A stretch of 64,000 nt of DNA from Algoriella xinjiangensis (GCF_900115015.1 NZ_FOUZ01000003.1:186001-250000); one strand, 5' to 3'; counted from the stretch's first letter, positions 45,812-56,177 are shown. The notes: a model not told the origin generated them from the letters alone. Numbers and translations are program-made.

Positions 45812-46108
45812 ATGAAAAAATATTTTTATATCGTTATCGCAGTTCTGGGACTTGCCGCTTTTGGTTACAGCCAATATTCGAACAAGCAATTAGAAGATCA
45901 ATTATCTAAAACAGGAAAATGCGTGCAAGGTGTTGTTACGGAAACTAGCGGAACATTAAAAAGACCAAGTGCTACAATTCAGTATCCGGTAGGAGAAGAA
46001 GTTTACGAAGTTACTTTACGATCAAGATTAGACGTGGACGAAGTTGTGTTGATAAAATACGATACAATAAATCCAGAAGATGTGTTAATCGTTGATGATT
46101 GTAATTAA
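45812..46108 (+). CDS. small exported or membrane-anchored hypothetical protein
   Basis: This 98-residue protein has an N-terminal hydrophobic segment (residues 4-20) that is either a signal peptide or an anchor. It is followed by a small beta-rich domain with KCVQGVVTETSGTLKRPSATIQYPVGEEVYEV and a final Cys. The shape recalls DUF3592-type domains, but the match is uncertain. A strong terminator follows. Function unknown. Confidence 0.75.
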   Translation: MKKYFYIVIAVLGLAAFGYSQYSNKQLEDQLSKTGKCVQGVVTETSGTLKRPSATIQYPVGEEVYEVTLRSRLDVDEVVLIKYDTINPEDVLIVDDCN

Positions 46109-46132
46109 TATAGTCTCAAGTTTGTATTAAAG

Positions 46133-46163
46133 AAAAATCCATCAATTAATTGATGGATTTTTT
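46133..46163. terminator. bidirectional intrinsic terminator
   Basis: The stem AAAAATCCATCAATT/AATTGATGGATTTTT is a perfect palindrome with A- and T-runs. It serves the small gene before it and dusB from the other side. Confidence 0.93.
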
Positions 46164-46167
46164 GATT

Positions 46168-47163
46168 TTATATATTTTCCAATGTCGGAATAAAATCTTG
46201 TTCTATTTCGTCAAAAGTTTGCATCAAATCGACCAAATTATCTTGTGTTACTAATTTTGTACGATAAGGTTTAAAATTCGGAATTCCCTTAAAATAATTG
46301 GTATAATGCATACGTGTTTCTAAAACACCTGTGCGTTCACCTTTCCAATCAATTGCCCAAGATAAATGGTTTTTAGCAGCTTCCATACGTTCATTCATAG
46401 TAGGTTCAGCCAATAATTCGCCCGTTTCTCGGTAATGTTTGATGTGATTAAAAATCCATGGATAACCAATCGCCGCACGACCAATCATAATTCCATCTAC
46501 ACCATATTTTTCTTTGTATTCTACTGCTTTTTGAGGCGAATCGATATCTCCATTTCCAAAAATTGGAATCTCAATATTCGGGTTTGCTTTTACACGCGCA
46601 ATATGCGTCCAGTCCGAATGTCCTTTGTACATCTGCGCACGCGTACGTCCGTGTATAGCCAATGCCTTGATACCTGTATCTTGCAAACGTTGCGCAACTT
46701 CATCAATATTGATAGAATCGTGATCCCAACCTAAACGAGTTTTTACAGTAACAGGTAAATGTGTACTTTCGACCACAGATTTTGTTAGTTTTACCATCAA
46801 ATCGATGTCTTTTAAAACTCCTGCTCCTGCGCCTTTACAAACCACTTTTTTTACTGGGCATCCAAAATTAATATCGACCAAATCTGGCTGAACAGTTTCT
46901 ACAATTTTTGCAGAAATTGCCATTGCTTCTTCATCTCCACCAAAAATCTGAATACCAATTGGACGCTCGTAATCAAAAATATCTAATTTTTGACGACTTT
47001 TTATAGCGTCTCTAATCAAACCTTCTGAAGAGATAAACTCTGTATACATAAGGTCTGCACCGTGCATTTTACATAAACGGCGAAATGGTGGGTCGCTTAC
47101 ATCCTCCATAGGTGCAAGCAATAAAGGGAAGTCTGGTAACTCTATGTTTCCTATCTTTACCAC
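46168..47163 (-). CDS. dusB: tRNA-dihydrouridine synthase, DusB type
   Basis: This 331-residue flavoenzyme reduces uridines in the tRNA D-loop. Motifs visible are the N-terminal LLLAPMEDVSDPPFRRLC (14-31), the catalytic cysteine C102 in DINFGCPVKKV, and later AIHGRTRAQMYKGHSDW, FGNGDIDSP and GVDGIMIGRAAIGYPWIF. The C-terminal helical domain fits DusB. It is divergent from the AtpZ-like gene, with 32 bases between the starts. On the minus strand TAATTTTG at 47178-47185 is the likely -7 box, giving a leader of only about 9 bases. Confidence 0.94.
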   Translation of the reverse strand: MVKIGNIELPDFPLLLAPMEDVSDPPFRRLCKMHGADLMYTEFISSEGLIRDAIKSRQKLDIFDYERPIGIQIFGGDEEAMAISAKIVETVQPDLVDINFGCPVKKVVCKGAGAGVLKDIDLMVKLTKSVVESTHLPVTVKTRLGWDHDSINIDEVAQRLQDTGIKALAIHGRTRAQMYKGHSDWTHIARVKANPNIEIPIFGNGDIDSPQKAVEYKEKYGVDGIMIGRAAIGYPWIFNHIKHYRETGELLAEPTMNERMEAAKNHLSWAIDWKGERTGVLETRMHYTNYFKGIPNFKPYRTKLVTQDNLVDLMQTFDEIEQDFIPTLENI

Positions 47164-47195
47164 GAGAAAATTTTTTGCAAAATTACATAAAACTT

Positions 47196-47411
47196 ATGAA
47201 AGACGAACGAAAGACCGAAGGTGTAAATCAATATTTAAAATTTTCGGGGATGGGAATGCAGATGGCGATAACGATTGCGTTATTTACTTGGCTGGGAACT
47301 TTTTTGGATAAAAAGTACGAAACAGACAAGCCTTTGTGGACCGCTGGCTTATCTTTGTTGGGTGTTTTTGTAGGTTTATATTTAATGTTTAAACAGTTAC
47401 CAAAAAAATAA
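47196..47411 (+). CDS. AtpZ/AtpI-like protein
   Basis: This 71-residue protein from the ATG at 47196 has two transmembrane helices, with the sequence FSGMGMQMAITIALFTWLGTFLDKKY and then LLGVFVGLYLMFKQL. This is the AtpZ/AtpI-type accessory protein encoded ahead of ATP synthase genes, thought to help assembly of the membrane sector or Mg transport. An in-frame ATG at 47112 lies inside the dusB gene and is rejected. The next gene starts 3 bases after the stop. Confidence 0.85.
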   Translation: MKDERKTEGVNQYLKFSGMGMQMAITIALFTWLGTFLDKKYETDKPLWTAGLSLLGVFVGLYLMFKQLPKK

Positions 47412-47414
47412 TAA

Positions 47415-47795
47415 ATGATTAAAAAATTTCTTTTACTTGCTTTTGTATTTGTAGCGTTGGTTGCTATTTTTTGTGGCATTCATTATGCAATTGTTGTGCA
47501 ATTTAACTTGAGCGAAAATCCGCTAATTATTCCAAAAATTTATTTAATAATTGGATTAATTACATTATTTATCATTCAAATGGGCTGTTTTGTGAAAGTA
47601 AAATTCCCAGAATATGTTGGCTTTGCCTTTATGGGAGGGATGATAGCGAAGATGGCGGTAGTTTTGGCTTTGGTTGTTGTTAATCAAGAAATTAAATCAA
47701 ATGTATCGCAATTAATTATAAGTTATTTCGTAATTTTGCTTGCCGAAGTTTTAATATTTATCCGCTTAATTAATTTAAAGTTAAAAAAAGTTTAA
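47415..47795 (+). CDS. small membrane protein in the ATP synthase locus
   Basis: This 126-residue protein has four predicted transmembrane helices and no recognisable catalytic motif. In position and topology it resembles AtpI, but sequence similarity is not clear to me. It starts 3 bases after the AtpZ-like gene and ends 78 bases before atpB. Proteins of this kind are usual between the AtpZ gene and atpB in flavobacteria, which suggests a role in assembly of the synthase. Confidence 0.75.
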   Translation: MIKKFLLLAFVFVALVAIFCGIHYAIVVQFNLSENPLIIPKIYLIIGLITLFIIQMGCFVKVKFPEYVGFAFMGGMIAKMAVVLALVVVNQEIKSNVSQLIISYFVILLAEVLIFIRLINLKLKKV

Positions 47796-47813
47796 TGATT
47801 TTTAGCATTTGAC

Positions 47814-47844
47814 TTTGGTAAGTGGTTAATTTACTATAATTTTG
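47814..47844 (+). promoter_or_regulatory. promoter for atpB and following genes
   Basis: TTTG at 47814-47817, a 19-base spacer and TAATTTTG at 47837-47844 match the consensus exactly. The box ends 29 bases before the atpB ATG, so the synthase genes can be expressed apart from the two small genes. Confidence 0.8.
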
Positions 47845-47873
47845 CACGCAATTTAGAAACAAAGGAATTAAAC

Positions 47874-49010
47874 ATGAGATTTTCAGCGTTATTAGCGTTT
47901 TTATTACTTTTCAATTTCGGATTCGCTGCTACAGCGTCTACGCATGAAGGTTTACCAAAAACGTTTGAGGAGTTAATTAAAAGTGAACAAGTAAAGAGCC
48001 AAGAAGAAGCTGCAAAAGTGAAATCTGGCGAAGCTACATTTAATCCAGTACCAGTTATTATGCACCACATTGCTGATGCACATGATTGGCATTTATGGGG
48101 AGAAGGTGAAAAAAGTGTTACAATTCCATTACCAGTTATTTTTTGGGATAACAATGGATTGAATGTTTTTATGTCTTCTAAATTTCACCACAACGAAGCA
48201 GTTGTAGAAAGCAATGGAAATTACTACATCAACTTCCACGAAAAAATCTACAAAACTGATGCACAAGGAACTATCGAAGCTCACGTTGATGAGAAAGGAG
48301 CAGTACACTTGCAAAACGAAAAACCATTAGATTTTTCTATCACAAAAAACGTAGCATCAATGTTATTGTCTTTTGTAATCTTAATCTTAGTTTTTACGGC
48401 AGTTGCGTCAAACTACAAAAAAGGAAATATGGTGCCAAAAGGTATCGCAGGATTCATCGAGCCTTTAATTATTTTTATTCGTGATGAAGTAGCGATTCCA
48501 AATATTGGTGAGAAAAAATATGCGAAATTTATGCCTTATTTATTAACGTTATTTTTCTTTATCTGGATCAACAATTTATTAGGATTGTTACCAGGTGCAG
48601 CAAACGTAACAGGAAATATTGCAGTAACTTTTGTATTAGCATTAATCGCATTAATCGTTGTTAACTTTTCTGGTAACAAAGGTTATTGGGGTCACATGTT
48701 ATGGATGCCAGGTGTACCGGTTCCTGTAAAATTAATCTTAGCTCCAATAGAGTTAGTTGGTATTATTACAAAACCATTTGCCTTAATGATTCGTTTATTT
48801 GCGAACATCACAGCAGGACACATCATTATTATGTCTTTAATCTCGTTAATCTTTATCTTTCAATCAGCATTTATGTCTGCAGGATCTATTCCTTTAGCAT
48901 TATTTATCTACTGTTTAGAGTTATTAGTAGCGGCATTACAAGCATTTGTATTTACAATGTTAGTTTCTTTATTTATCGGAACAGCAGTTGCAGAACACGA
49001 ACATCATTAA
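47874..49010 (+). CDS. atpB: ATP synthase F0 subunit a
   Basis: Subunit a forms the proton half channels. At 378 residues it is longer than the E. coli protein (271); the N-terminal 150 residues are a signal-like segment plus a soluble extension with several His, which is typical in Bacteroidota. The channel part starts near residue 155. The essential arginine is R307 in ALMIRLFANITAGH. It is the first gene of atpB-E-F-H-A-G. Confidence 0.97.
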   Translation: MRFSALLAFLLLFNFGFAATASTHEGLPKTFEELIKSEQVKSQEEAAKVKSGEATFNPVPVIMHHIADAHDWHLWGEGEKSVTIPLPVIFWDNNGLNVFMSSKFHHNEAVVESNGNYYINFHEKIYKTDAQGTIEAHVDEKGAVHLQNEKPLDFSITKNVASMLLSFVILILVFTAVASNYKKGNMVPKGIAGFIEPLIIFIRDEVAIPNIGEKKYAKFMPYLLTLFFFIWINNLLGLLPGAANVTGNIAVTFVLALIALIVVNFSGNKGYWGHMLWMPGVPVPVKLILAPIELVGIITKPFALMIRLFANITAGHIIIMSLISLIFIFQSAFMSAGSIPLALFIYCLELLVAALQAFVFTMLVSLFIGTAVAEHEHH

Positions 49011-49042
49011 GAATAGAAAACAATAAAATAATTTTTTAATAA

Positions 49043-49267
<225 letters not shown>

Positions 49268-49280
49268 TATTTGAATTTAA

Positions 49281-49315
49281 ATTAGCTTCAATAACGGTTG
49301 GTTGTTGAAGCTAAT
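49281..49315 (+). promoter_or_regulatory. intercistronic hairpin between atpE and atpF
   Basis: ATTAGCTTCAA (49281-49291) and TTGAAGCTAAT (49305-49315) form an 11-pair stem with a 13-base loop. No T-run of terminator length follows. It could protect the 3' end of the atpB-atpE part or act as a partial terminator, so that more c than b subunit is made. Confidence 0.65.
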
Positions 49316-49363
49316 TCATTAAAAAATTAATAAGTAAAAAATAAAATTTAATACATACACACA

Positions 49364-49858
49364 ATGGATTTAATTACACCTTCAGTTGGTCTTATTTTTT
49401 GGACTGCGGTCGTATTTATCATCTTATTAGTATTGTTAAGATCATTAGCGTGGAAGCCTATCTTATCTGCAGTTAAAGAGAGAGAACAATCTATCGAGGA
49501 TGCATTAAACGCAGCTAAAAAAGCGAAAGAAGAGATGGCTTTATTAAACGCTCAAAACGAGAAAATCATGAAAGAAGCTCGTGCTGAACGTGATGCAATC
49601 TTGAAAGAGGCGCGTGAAATGAAAGAAAATATCATCAACGAGGCGAAAAATTCTGCTACTGTAGAAGGAAACAAATTAATTGAAAACGCTAAAACGGCTA
49701 TCCAAAACGAGAAATCTGCTGCAATGGCTGATATCAAAAATCAAGTTGGACAGTTATCAATTGAAATTGCTGAGAAAATCTTAACGAAAGAATTAAGTGA
49801 CAAATCTGCGCAAGTAGCTTTGGTAAATGACGTTATTGATCAAGTAAAATTCAATTAA
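49364..49858 (+). CDS. atpF: ATP synthase F0 subunit b
   Basis: This 164-residue peripheral stalk subunit has an N-terminal transmembrane helix (about 8-27, VGLIFWTAVVFIILLVLL) and a long Lys/Glu/Ala helix forming the dimeric coiled coil. The next gene follows after 2 bases. Confidence 0.97.
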   Translation: MDLITPSVGLIFWTAVVFIILLVLLRSLAWKPILSAVKEREQSIEDALNAAKKAKEEMALLNAQNEKIMKEARAERDAILKEAREMKENIINEAKNSATVEGNKLIENAKTAIQNEKSAAMADIKNQVGQLSIEIAEKILTKELSDKSAQVALVNDVIDQVKFN

Positions 49859-49860
49859 TC

Positions 49861-50421
49861 ATGGCAGGATTCAGAGCAGCAAATAGATACGCGAAAGGTT
49901 TGATGGCATTTGCAATTGACGCAAATGAAACAAATGTAGTGTATGCTGAAATGAATGATGTATGCAAAATCATAAAAGAGAGTGACGACTTAAAAGTCTT
50001 CTTAAAATCTCCGGTGATTGATGCAAAGAAAAAAGATGCTGTGTTAGCTGAGATTTTTAAATCTTTATCTAAAACAACTCGTACATTCATTTCATTAGTA
50101 GTAAGACAAGGTAGAGAAAATATCTTATCTAAAATAGCTGATCAGTTTATCGCAATTTACGATCAAGCAAATAATATTGTAACCGCAGAAATTACTTCGG
50201 CAGTACAATTAGATCAAAATACAATCGACTTGATTGTTTCTAAAGCAAAACAAACTTTAGTAGCAGGAAGTCAAGTAAAAGTAGAAAACAAAGTAGATGC
50301 ATCTTTAATTGGAGGTTTCGTTTTAAAAATCGGAAACAATCAAGTAGATTCATCAATCAAAACAAAGTTAGCTACGCTTAAAAAAGATTTTTCGAAAAAC
50401 GAATACATTCCTAAATTTTAA
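49861..50421 (+). CDS. atpH: ATP synthase F1 subunit delta
   Basis: This 186-residue subunit joins the stalk to the top of the F1 head. The N-terminal helical domain starts with [13 protein letters not shown]. The family C-terminal motif [26 protein letters not shown] is clear. It is placed between atpF and atpA in the normal order. Confidence 0.97.
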   Translation: MAGFRAANRYAKGLMAFAIDANETNVVYAEMNDVCKIIKESDDLKVFLKSPVIDAKKKDAVLAEIFKSLSKTTRTFISLVVRQGRENILSKIADQFIAIYDQANNIVTAEITSAVQLDQNTIDLIVSKAKQTLVAGSQVKVENKVDASLIGGFVLKIGNNQVDSSIKTKLATLKKDFSKNEYIPKF

Positions 50422-50432
50422 ATATTTCAGAA

Positions 50433-52007
50433 ATGCCAGAAATAAATCCAGCTGAAGTTTCAGCTATATTAAAACAACAACTTTCAAGCTTTGATTCAGC
50501 TATTGAATTAGCTGAAGTTGGAACCGTTCTAACTGTTGGGGATGGTATTGCTCGTGTTTACGGGTTAGACAATGCTCAATACGGAGAATTAGTAGAATTC
50601 TCAAACGGATTAGAAGGAATGGTTCAAAACCTTGAAGAAGATAACGTAGGTATTGTACTTTTCGGACCTTCACAAGGTATTAAAGAAGGTGATACAGTAA
50701 AACGTACTAACAAAATTGCTTCTATCAATGTTGGTGAAGGAATGTTAGGACGTGTAGTTGATATGTTAGGAAATCCTATCGATGGTAAAGGACCAATCGA
50801 AGGACAATTATATGAAATGCCTATCGAGCGTAAAGCTCCAGGAGTTATTTACCGTCAACCAGTAAACGAGCCATTACAAACAGGTATCGTTTCTATTGAT
50901 GCGATGATTCCTATCGGACGTGGACAACGTGAGTTAATCATTGGTGACCGTCAAACAGGTAAAACTTCTGTTGCTTTAGATGCAATCTTAAATCAAAAAG
51001 AATTTTACGATAGAGGTGAACCAGTTTTCTGTATTTATGTAGCCGTAGGACAAAAAGGATCTACAGTTGCAGGTATTATGAAAACATTACAAGATCACGG
51101 TGCAGATAAGTATACAGTAATTGTAGCTGCAAATGCATCAGATCCTGCTCCAATGCAAGTATATGCTCCAATGGCAGGTGCTGCAATTGGTGAGTTTTTC
51201 CGTGACTCTGGTCGTCCAGCGTTAATTGTTTATGATGATTTATCTAAACAAGCGGTTGCTTACCGTGAGGTATCTTTATTATTACGTCGCCCACCGGGAC
51301 GTGAAGCATACCCTGGAGATGTATTTTACTTACACTCTCGTTTATTAGAGCGTGCTGCAAAAGTTATCAAAGATGATAAAATTGCATCTCAAATGAATGA
51401 TTTACCAGAATCTATGAAAGCTATCGTAAAAGGTGGTGGTTCTTTAACTGCTTTACCAATTATCGAAACTCAAGCTGGAGACGTTTCTGCATATATCCCA
51501 ACAAACGTAATTTCGATTACAGATGGTCAAATTTTCTTAGAGTCAGATTTATTCAACTCAGGAGTTCGTCCAGCGATTAACGTAGGTATTTCTGTATCTC
51601 GTGTTGGTGGTTCTGCACAAACAAAACCAATGAAAAAAGTATCTGGTACATTAAAATTAGACCAAGCACAATATCGTGAATTAGAAGCTTTCGCTAAATT
51701 TGGATCAGATTTAGATGCAGCTACAATGAACGTTATTGGAAAAGGAGAACGTAACGTAGAGTTATTAAAACAAGGTGTACACGCTCCTGTAGCTGTAGAA
51801 GAGCAAGTTGCTTTTATCTACGCAGGTACTAACGGATTATTGAGAAATGTTCCTGTTAACCAAGTAAGAGAGTGGCAAGTTGATTTCTTAGAATTATTGA
51901 GAAATAAACATGCAGACACTTTAACAGCTATCCGTTTAGGTAAATGGACTGACGAAATTATGGATGTATTGAAGACTGTTATTTCAGAAACAACTTCTAA
52001 ATACTAA
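50433..52007 (+). CDS. atpA: ATP synthase F1 subunit alpha
   Basis: This 524-residue non-catalytic nucleotide-binding subunit has the P-loop GDRQTGKT (171-178) and the signature [17 protein letters not shown] near residue 385. The length and all core motifs are normal. It is 11 bases after atpH. Confidence 0.99.
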   Translation: MPEINPAEVSAILKQQLSSFDSAIELAEVGTVLTVGDGIARVYGLDNAQYGELVEFSNGLEGMVQNLEEDNVGIVLFGPSQGIKEGDTVKRTNKIASINVGEGMLGRVVDMLGNPIDGKGPIEGQLYEMPIERKAPGVIYRQPVNEPLQTGIVSIDAMIPIGRGQRELIIGDRQTGKTSVALDAILNQKEFYDRGEPVFCIYVAVGQKGSTVAGIMKTLQDHGADKYTVIVAANASDPAPMQVYAPMAGAAIGEFFRDSGRPALIVYDDLSKQAVAYREVSLLLRRPPGREAYPGDVFYLHSRLLERAAKVIKDDKIASQMNDLPESMKAIVKGGGSLTALPIIETQAGDVSAYIPTNVISITDGQIFLESDLFNSGVRPAINVGISVSRVGGSAQTKPMKKVSGTLKLDQAQYRELEAFAKFGSDLDAATMNVIGKGERNVELLKQGVHAPVAVEEQVAFIYAGTNGLLRNVPVNQVREWQVDFLELLRNKHADTLTAIRLGKWTDEIMDVLKTVISETTSKY

Positions 52008-52022
52008 TAAAATATAAATGAA

Positions 52023-52053
52023 GCTTGAAAGTGAAAACTTTCAAGCCTCTTTT
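52023..52053 (+). promoter_or_regulatory. hairpin with GAAA loop between atpA and atpG
   Basis: GCTTGAAAGT (52023-52032), the tetraloop GAAA, and ACTTTCAAGC (52037-52046) pair perfectly; a weak T-run follows. The arrangement looks like an intrinsic terminator inside the operon, so part of the transcripts may end before atpG. Confidence 0.65.
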
Positions 52054-52076
52054 AATCCTTCATCTCAAATAGAATT

Positions 52077-52946
52077 ATGCCAAATTTAAAAGATATACGT
52101 AACCGAATTACATCAGTTGGTTCAACGATGCAGATTACAAGTGCTATGAAATTAGTATCTGCTGCAAAATTGAAACGTGCAACAGATTCTATCATTCAAT
52201 TACGTCCTTATGCAGATAAATTACGTGAACTTTTACAAAATGTAAGTTCTACTTTAGAAGCTGAAGTGGGAGGAGCTTTAACAGAACAACGCGAGGTTAA
52301 TAAAGTACTATTAGTAGTTATTAACTCGAACAGAGGTTTATGTGGAGGATACAACTCGAGCATTATTAAAAAAGTAAACGCTTTATTAGCAACAGAACTT
52401 GTAGGTAAAGAAGTAGAAATTTTAGCGATTGGTAAAAAAGCGTACGAAACATTCAAAAAATCTCAAACGATTTATAAAAATGAATCAACGATTTGGGATA
52501 ATTTAAATTTTGCAGATGTTGCTGAAATTGCAGAAGATTTAGTTGCTAAATTTGAAGCAGGTGAGTTTGACCAAATCAGAATCGTATACAATCAATTTCA
52601 AAATGCAGCAGTACAAATCGTTCAAAACGAACAATTTTTACCAGTTGTTATCGAGAAATCTGAAGAATCAACTAATCAAGCTGAGTTAGATTATATCTTC
52701 AATCCTACGAAGGAAGAAATCTTAACAGATTTAATCCCTCAAACTTTAAAAACGCAATTATTTAAAGCGGTATTAGATGCAAATGCTTCTGAACACGGTG
52801 CGCGTATGACTGCTATGCACAAAGCAACAGACAACGCAAGCGAGTTACAAAAAGCCTTGAAAATCCAATACAACAAAGCGCGTCAAGCTGCTATTACTAA
52901 TGAAATCTTAGAGATTGTTGGTGGTGCAGAGGCATTAAATGCGTAA
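52077..52946 (+). CDS. atpG: ATP synthase F1 subunit gamma
   Basis: This 289-residue central shaft protein begins with the long helix RNRITSVGSTMQITSAMKLVSAAKL. The C-terminal helix EHGARMTAMHKATDNASEL is the family signature. It is the last synthase gene here, since atpD and atpC do not follow; two hairpins and the convergent glyA gene come next. Confidence 0.98.
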   Translation: MPNLKDIRNRITSVGSTMQITSAMKLVSAAKLKRATDSIIQLRPYADKLRELLQNVSSTLEAEVGGALTEQREVNKVLLVVINSNRGLCGGYNSSIIKKVNALLATELVGKEVEILAIGKKAYETFKKSQTIYKNESTIWDNLNFADVAEIAEDLVAKFEAGEFDQIRIVYNQFQNAAVQIVQNEQFLPVVIEKSEESTNQAELDYIFNPTKEEILTDLIPQTLKTQLFKAVLDANASEHGARMTAMHKATDNASELQKALKIQYNKARQAAITNEILEIVGGAEALNA

Positions 52947-52977
52947 GATTAAAAACTAATATCTTAGTATAAAATAT

Positions 52978-53009
52978 AAAAGCAACTTCTTTTGGAGTTG
53001 CTTTTTTTG
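52978..53009 (+). terminator. terminator of the ATP synthase operon
   Basis: AAAAGCAACT and AGTTGCTTTT pair around a short loop and are followed by a T-run. It lies 32 bases after the atpG stop. Confidence 0.9.
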
Positions 53010-53036
53010 TTGAAATAATTTGAATGTATTTCAACA

Positions 53037-53068
53037 AAAAAATCCTAAGCCGAAAGACTTAGGATTTT
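53037..53068. terminator. terminator of glyA
   Basis: AAAATCCTAAG and CTTAGGATTTT pair around a loop of about 8 bases. A-rich sequence on the left gives a T-run on the minus strand, so it fits glyA termination. Confidence 0.85.
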
Positions 53069-53098
53069 GTTATAATTTAGATCTAATTGCTTAGATAA

Positions 53099-54373
53099 TT
53101 ATTTCATTTGAAACAATGGTCTATCAGCCATAAAATCGTTTACACGATCTGCAACTAATTCGATTATTTCCTCGTTTCCGATGTTTGTTAAAACTTCATC
53201 AATAAAATCTGCAACCGTTTGCATATCTGTTTCCACTAAACCACGTGTTGTAATAGCAGCCGTACCTAAACGAATACCAGAAGTAACGAATGGAGATTTA
53301 TCATCAAAAGGAACCATGTTTTTGTTACATGTAATTTCTGCTAAAACCAATGCATTTTCTGCTTGTTTACCAGAAATTCCTTTGTTACGTAAATCAATCA
53401 ACATACAGTGATTGTCTGTTCCGCCAGATACAATATTGTATTCTTTTGCAACCAATGCAGCAGCTAATGCTTTTGCATTTTTAACAACTTGTACAATATA
53501 ATCCATATAACCATCAGACAAAGCTTCTTCAAAAGCAACCGCTTTAGATGCGATTACATGCTCTAAAGGTCCACCTTGTGTTCCTGGGAATACAGCTCCG
53601 TTTAATAATTGAGACATCATTTTTACTTCACCTTTTGGAGTTTTTAATCCCCAAGGATTTTCAAAATCTTGTCCCATCATAATTACACCACCGCGAGGTC
53701 CACGTAAAGTTTTGTGTGTAGTTGTAGTTACAATATGACAATGAGGCATTGGATCGTTTAAAATTCCACGAGCAATTAAACCTGCAGGATGAGAAATATC
53801 CGCCAATAATAAAGCACCAACTTCGTCAGCTACTGCTCTAAATTTAGAATAATCAATATCGCGAGAATAAGCAGAAGCACCACAAATAATCATTTGAGGT
53901 TTTTCTTTACGAGCCGTTTCTGCCATTGCATCATAATCAATAAGACCAGTTTCTTGGTCTACACCATAAAAAGATGTTTTGTATGTTAAACCAGAAAAGT
54001 TAACAGGAGAACCGTGTGTTAAATGTCCACCGTGCGACAAGTCAAAACCTAAGATTTTATCACCAGGTTTTAAACAAGCTAAGTAAACAGCAGCATTTGC
54101 TTGCGAACCAGAGTGTGGTTGTACGTTAGCATACTCAGCTCCAAACAAAGCTTTCAATCTTTCAATAGCAATTGTTTCTACTTCATCCACTACTTCACAT
54201 CCACCGTAATAACGTTTACCTGGATAACCTTCAGCATATTTATTCGTTAAAACAGAACCCATTGCTTTCATTACATTGTCCGAAACAAAGTTTTCAGAAG
54301 CAATTAATTCAATTCCGTTCAATTGTCTTTCTTTTTCTTCTTCAATTAAATCGAAGATTACATCATGTGCCAT
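53099..54373 (-). CDS. glyA: serine hydroxymethyltransferase
   Basis: GlyA interconverts serine and glycine with tetrahydrofolate, the main source of one-carbon units. The 424-residue length is normal. The PLP lysine is K221 in [14 protein letters not shown], and [15 protein letters not shown] and GGHLTHG are also present. On the minus strand TATATTTG (54399-54406) lies 25 bases upstream of the start. It connects with gcvH at 4.5 kb in the one-carbon pathway and with PdxJ for its cofactor. Confidence 0.98.
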   Translation of the reverse strand: MAHDVIFDLIEEEKERQLNGIELIASENFVSDNVMKAMGSVLTNKYAEGYPGKRYYGGCEVVDEVETIAIERLKALFGAEYANVQPHSGSQANAAVYLACLKPGDKILGFDLSHGGHLTHGSPVNFSGLTYKTSFYGVDQETGLIDYDAMAETARKEKPQMIICGASAYSRDIDYSKFRAVADEVGALLLADISHPAGLIARGILNDPMPHCHIVTTTTHKTLRGPRGGVIMMGQDFENPWGLKTPKGEVKMMSQLLNGAVFPGTQGGPLEHVIASKAVAFEEALSDGYMDYIVQVVKNAKALAAALVAKEYNIVSGGTDNHCMLIDLRNKGISGKQAENALVLAEITCNKNMVPFDDKSPFVTSGIRLGTAAITTRGLVETDMQTVADFIDEVLTNIGNEEIIELVADRVNDFMADRPLFQMK

Positions 54374-54530
54374 GTCTATTGTTTGTAATTTAATTTACCA
54401 AATATAAGATTTTCAGATTAGATTAAAAATCTAAACTTTCACTAAAATGTTCACTTTTTGAACGTTCGCTTCGTTCGGGCTTTTCATTGTAATCTTTTGA
54501 ACTAATTTTAGCACTTTATTTTATCCTTCC

Positions 54531-55075
54531 GTCATTCTGAACTCGTTTCAGAATCACATCTTGTTTATAAAGTTTGATGAGAAGCTAACTAAATTCAGCT
54601 TGACAATAAGTTTTAAATATTAGTTGTCATTCCGAGTTTGTCGAGGAATCTATATTTTTAAACTCTACTAAAAACCGTCATTCTAAACTCGTTTCAGAAT
54701 CACATCTTGTTTATAAAGTTTTGTTGACAAGCTGTACTAAATTCAGCTTTACAATAAGAATTAGTTGTTATTCCGAGTTTGTCGAGGAATCTATATTTTT
54801 AAACTTTACTAAAACCGTCATTCTGAACTCGTTTCAGAATCACATATTATTTATAAAATTTTGATGAGAAGCTGAATTAAATTCAGCTTTAGAATAAGTA
54901 TTAGTTGTCATTCCGAGTTTATCGAGGAATCTTTTTTAAATTTTACTAAAATCATCATTCTAAACTAGTTTCAGAATCACATCTTGTTTATAAATTTTTG
55001 ATGACAAGCTAAACTAAATTTAGCTTTACATTAAATATTAGTTGTCATTCCAAGATTATCGAGGAATCTATTTCT
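54531..55075. repeat. second palindromic repeat array, four units of 137-146 bp
   Basis: Units begin at 54531, 54677, 54817 and 54954. Each unit has three palindromes: TTCTGAA/TTCAGAA as in the 95-bp family, AAGCTGAA/TTCAGCTT, and ATTCC...GGAAT within GTCATTCCGAGTTTGTCGAGG. Units are less alike than in the 27-28 kb arrays, so this is an older array. It fills most of the 742-base gap between the divergent glyA and anmK genes; the rest (54374-54530 and 55076-55115) holds only the two promoter regions. Confidence 0.95.
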
Positions 55076-55115
55076 TAAACTAAAGAAATCTCAAATTATC
55101 AATTAAATTTACAAC

Positions 55116-56177
55116 ATGAAAAATTCTACTTTTTGCATCGGATTAATGTCAGGAACATCTTTGGACGGATTAGATATTTGTTACGTTCATTTTGATGACG
55201 CACAATCATTCGAGATTTTAGAAGCTGAAACAATCGATTATCAACCAGCTTTAAAAAATAAATTGCAAAATGCGTACGAATTTTCTGCAATGGATTTATG
55301 CGAATTTGATATCAATTTTGGTTATTATCTTGGCGAGCAAGTCAACTTATTTATGAAGAAGTATAAAATTAACCAAGTTGATTTTGTTGCTTCTCATGGG
55401 CAAACAATTTTCCATCAGCCACAAAACAATTTTACATTGCAAATTGGTAATGGCGCTGCGATTGCGGCAAAATGTAATCAAAAAGTAATTTGCGATTTCC
55501 GAACGCAAGATGTTGTTTTGGGCGGTCAAGGCGCGCCTTTGGTTCCGATTGGTGACGAATTGTTGTTTAATCAATATGACGCATGTTTAAATTTAGGAGG
55601 TTTTTCAAATATTTCGATGAATAGAAATGGAAAACGAATTGCATTTGATATTTGTCCGATTAATATTGTGCTGAATCATTACGCAAAACAACTTGGTTTT
55701 GATTATGATAAAAATGGAGAATTGGCGACTAAAGGTTCGGTTAATTTAGATTTAGTCAATCAACTAAATGAACTTCAATATTATAAAGATTATTTTCCAA
55801 AATCGTTAGGTTTTGAATGGGTAGAGAATCAGTTCTTAACAATTGTTGATAACTACAAAATTTCTATCGAAGATAAACTACGAAGCTGTATTGCTCATTT
55901 TGTATTTCAAATCAATACGATTGTTCAAAAATACGATATCAACAACATGTTAATAACTGGTGGTGGAGTTCGAAATATATTCTTTATGAATTGTTTGCAA
56001 GAGAATTCGTCTGTTGAAATCATAATTCCGACAGATAATTTAATCGATTTTAAAGAAGCTTTAATTTTTGCTTTTTTAGGTTTTCGTCGTGCAAATAATC
56101 AAATTAATTGTTTGGCTTCGGTAACTGGCGCTATTTCTGATCATAGTTCTGGAATTATTTACGAACCATTTTCTTAA
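55116..56177 (+). CDS. anmK: anhydro-N-acetylmuramic acid kinase
   Basis: AnmK phosphorylates and opens 1,6-anhydro-MurNAc in cell-wall recycling. The 353 residues are normal for the Bacteroidota form. The family motif GLMSGTSLDGLD (9-20) is at the N-terminus; ASHGQTIFHQP, GDEL and LNLGGFSNIS are also visible, as is the C-terminal ITGGGVRNIFFM. It follows the repeat array directly, and nhaA starts 111 bases later. Confidence 0.96.
   Translation: MKNSTFCIGLMSGTSLDGLDICYVHFDDAQSFEILEAETIDYQPALKNKLQNAYEFSAMDLCEFDINFGYYLGEQVNLFMKKYKINQVDFVASHGQTIFHQPQNNFTLQIGNGAAIAAKCNQKVICDFRTQDVVLGGQGAPLVPIGDELLFNQYDACLNLGGFSNISMNRNGKRIAFDICPINIVLNHYAKQLGFDYDKNGELATKGSVNLDLVNQLNELQYYKDYFPKSLGFEWVENQFLTIVDNYKISIEDKLRSCIAHFVFQINTIVQKYDINNMLITGGGVRNIFFMNCLQENSSVEIIIPTDNLIDFKEALIFAFLGFRRANNQINCLASVTGAISDHSSGIIYEPFS

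Noticed and set aside
47112-47195. N-terminal extension of the AtpZ-like protein
   Set aside because: It lies within the 5' end of dusB on the other strand; the ATG at 47196 gives the normal family length.
54374-55115. Small RNA or protein gene in the glyA-anmK gap
   Set aside because: No open frame of credible length is present, and the palindromes belong to the dispersed repeat family; a tRNA-like fold was not seen.
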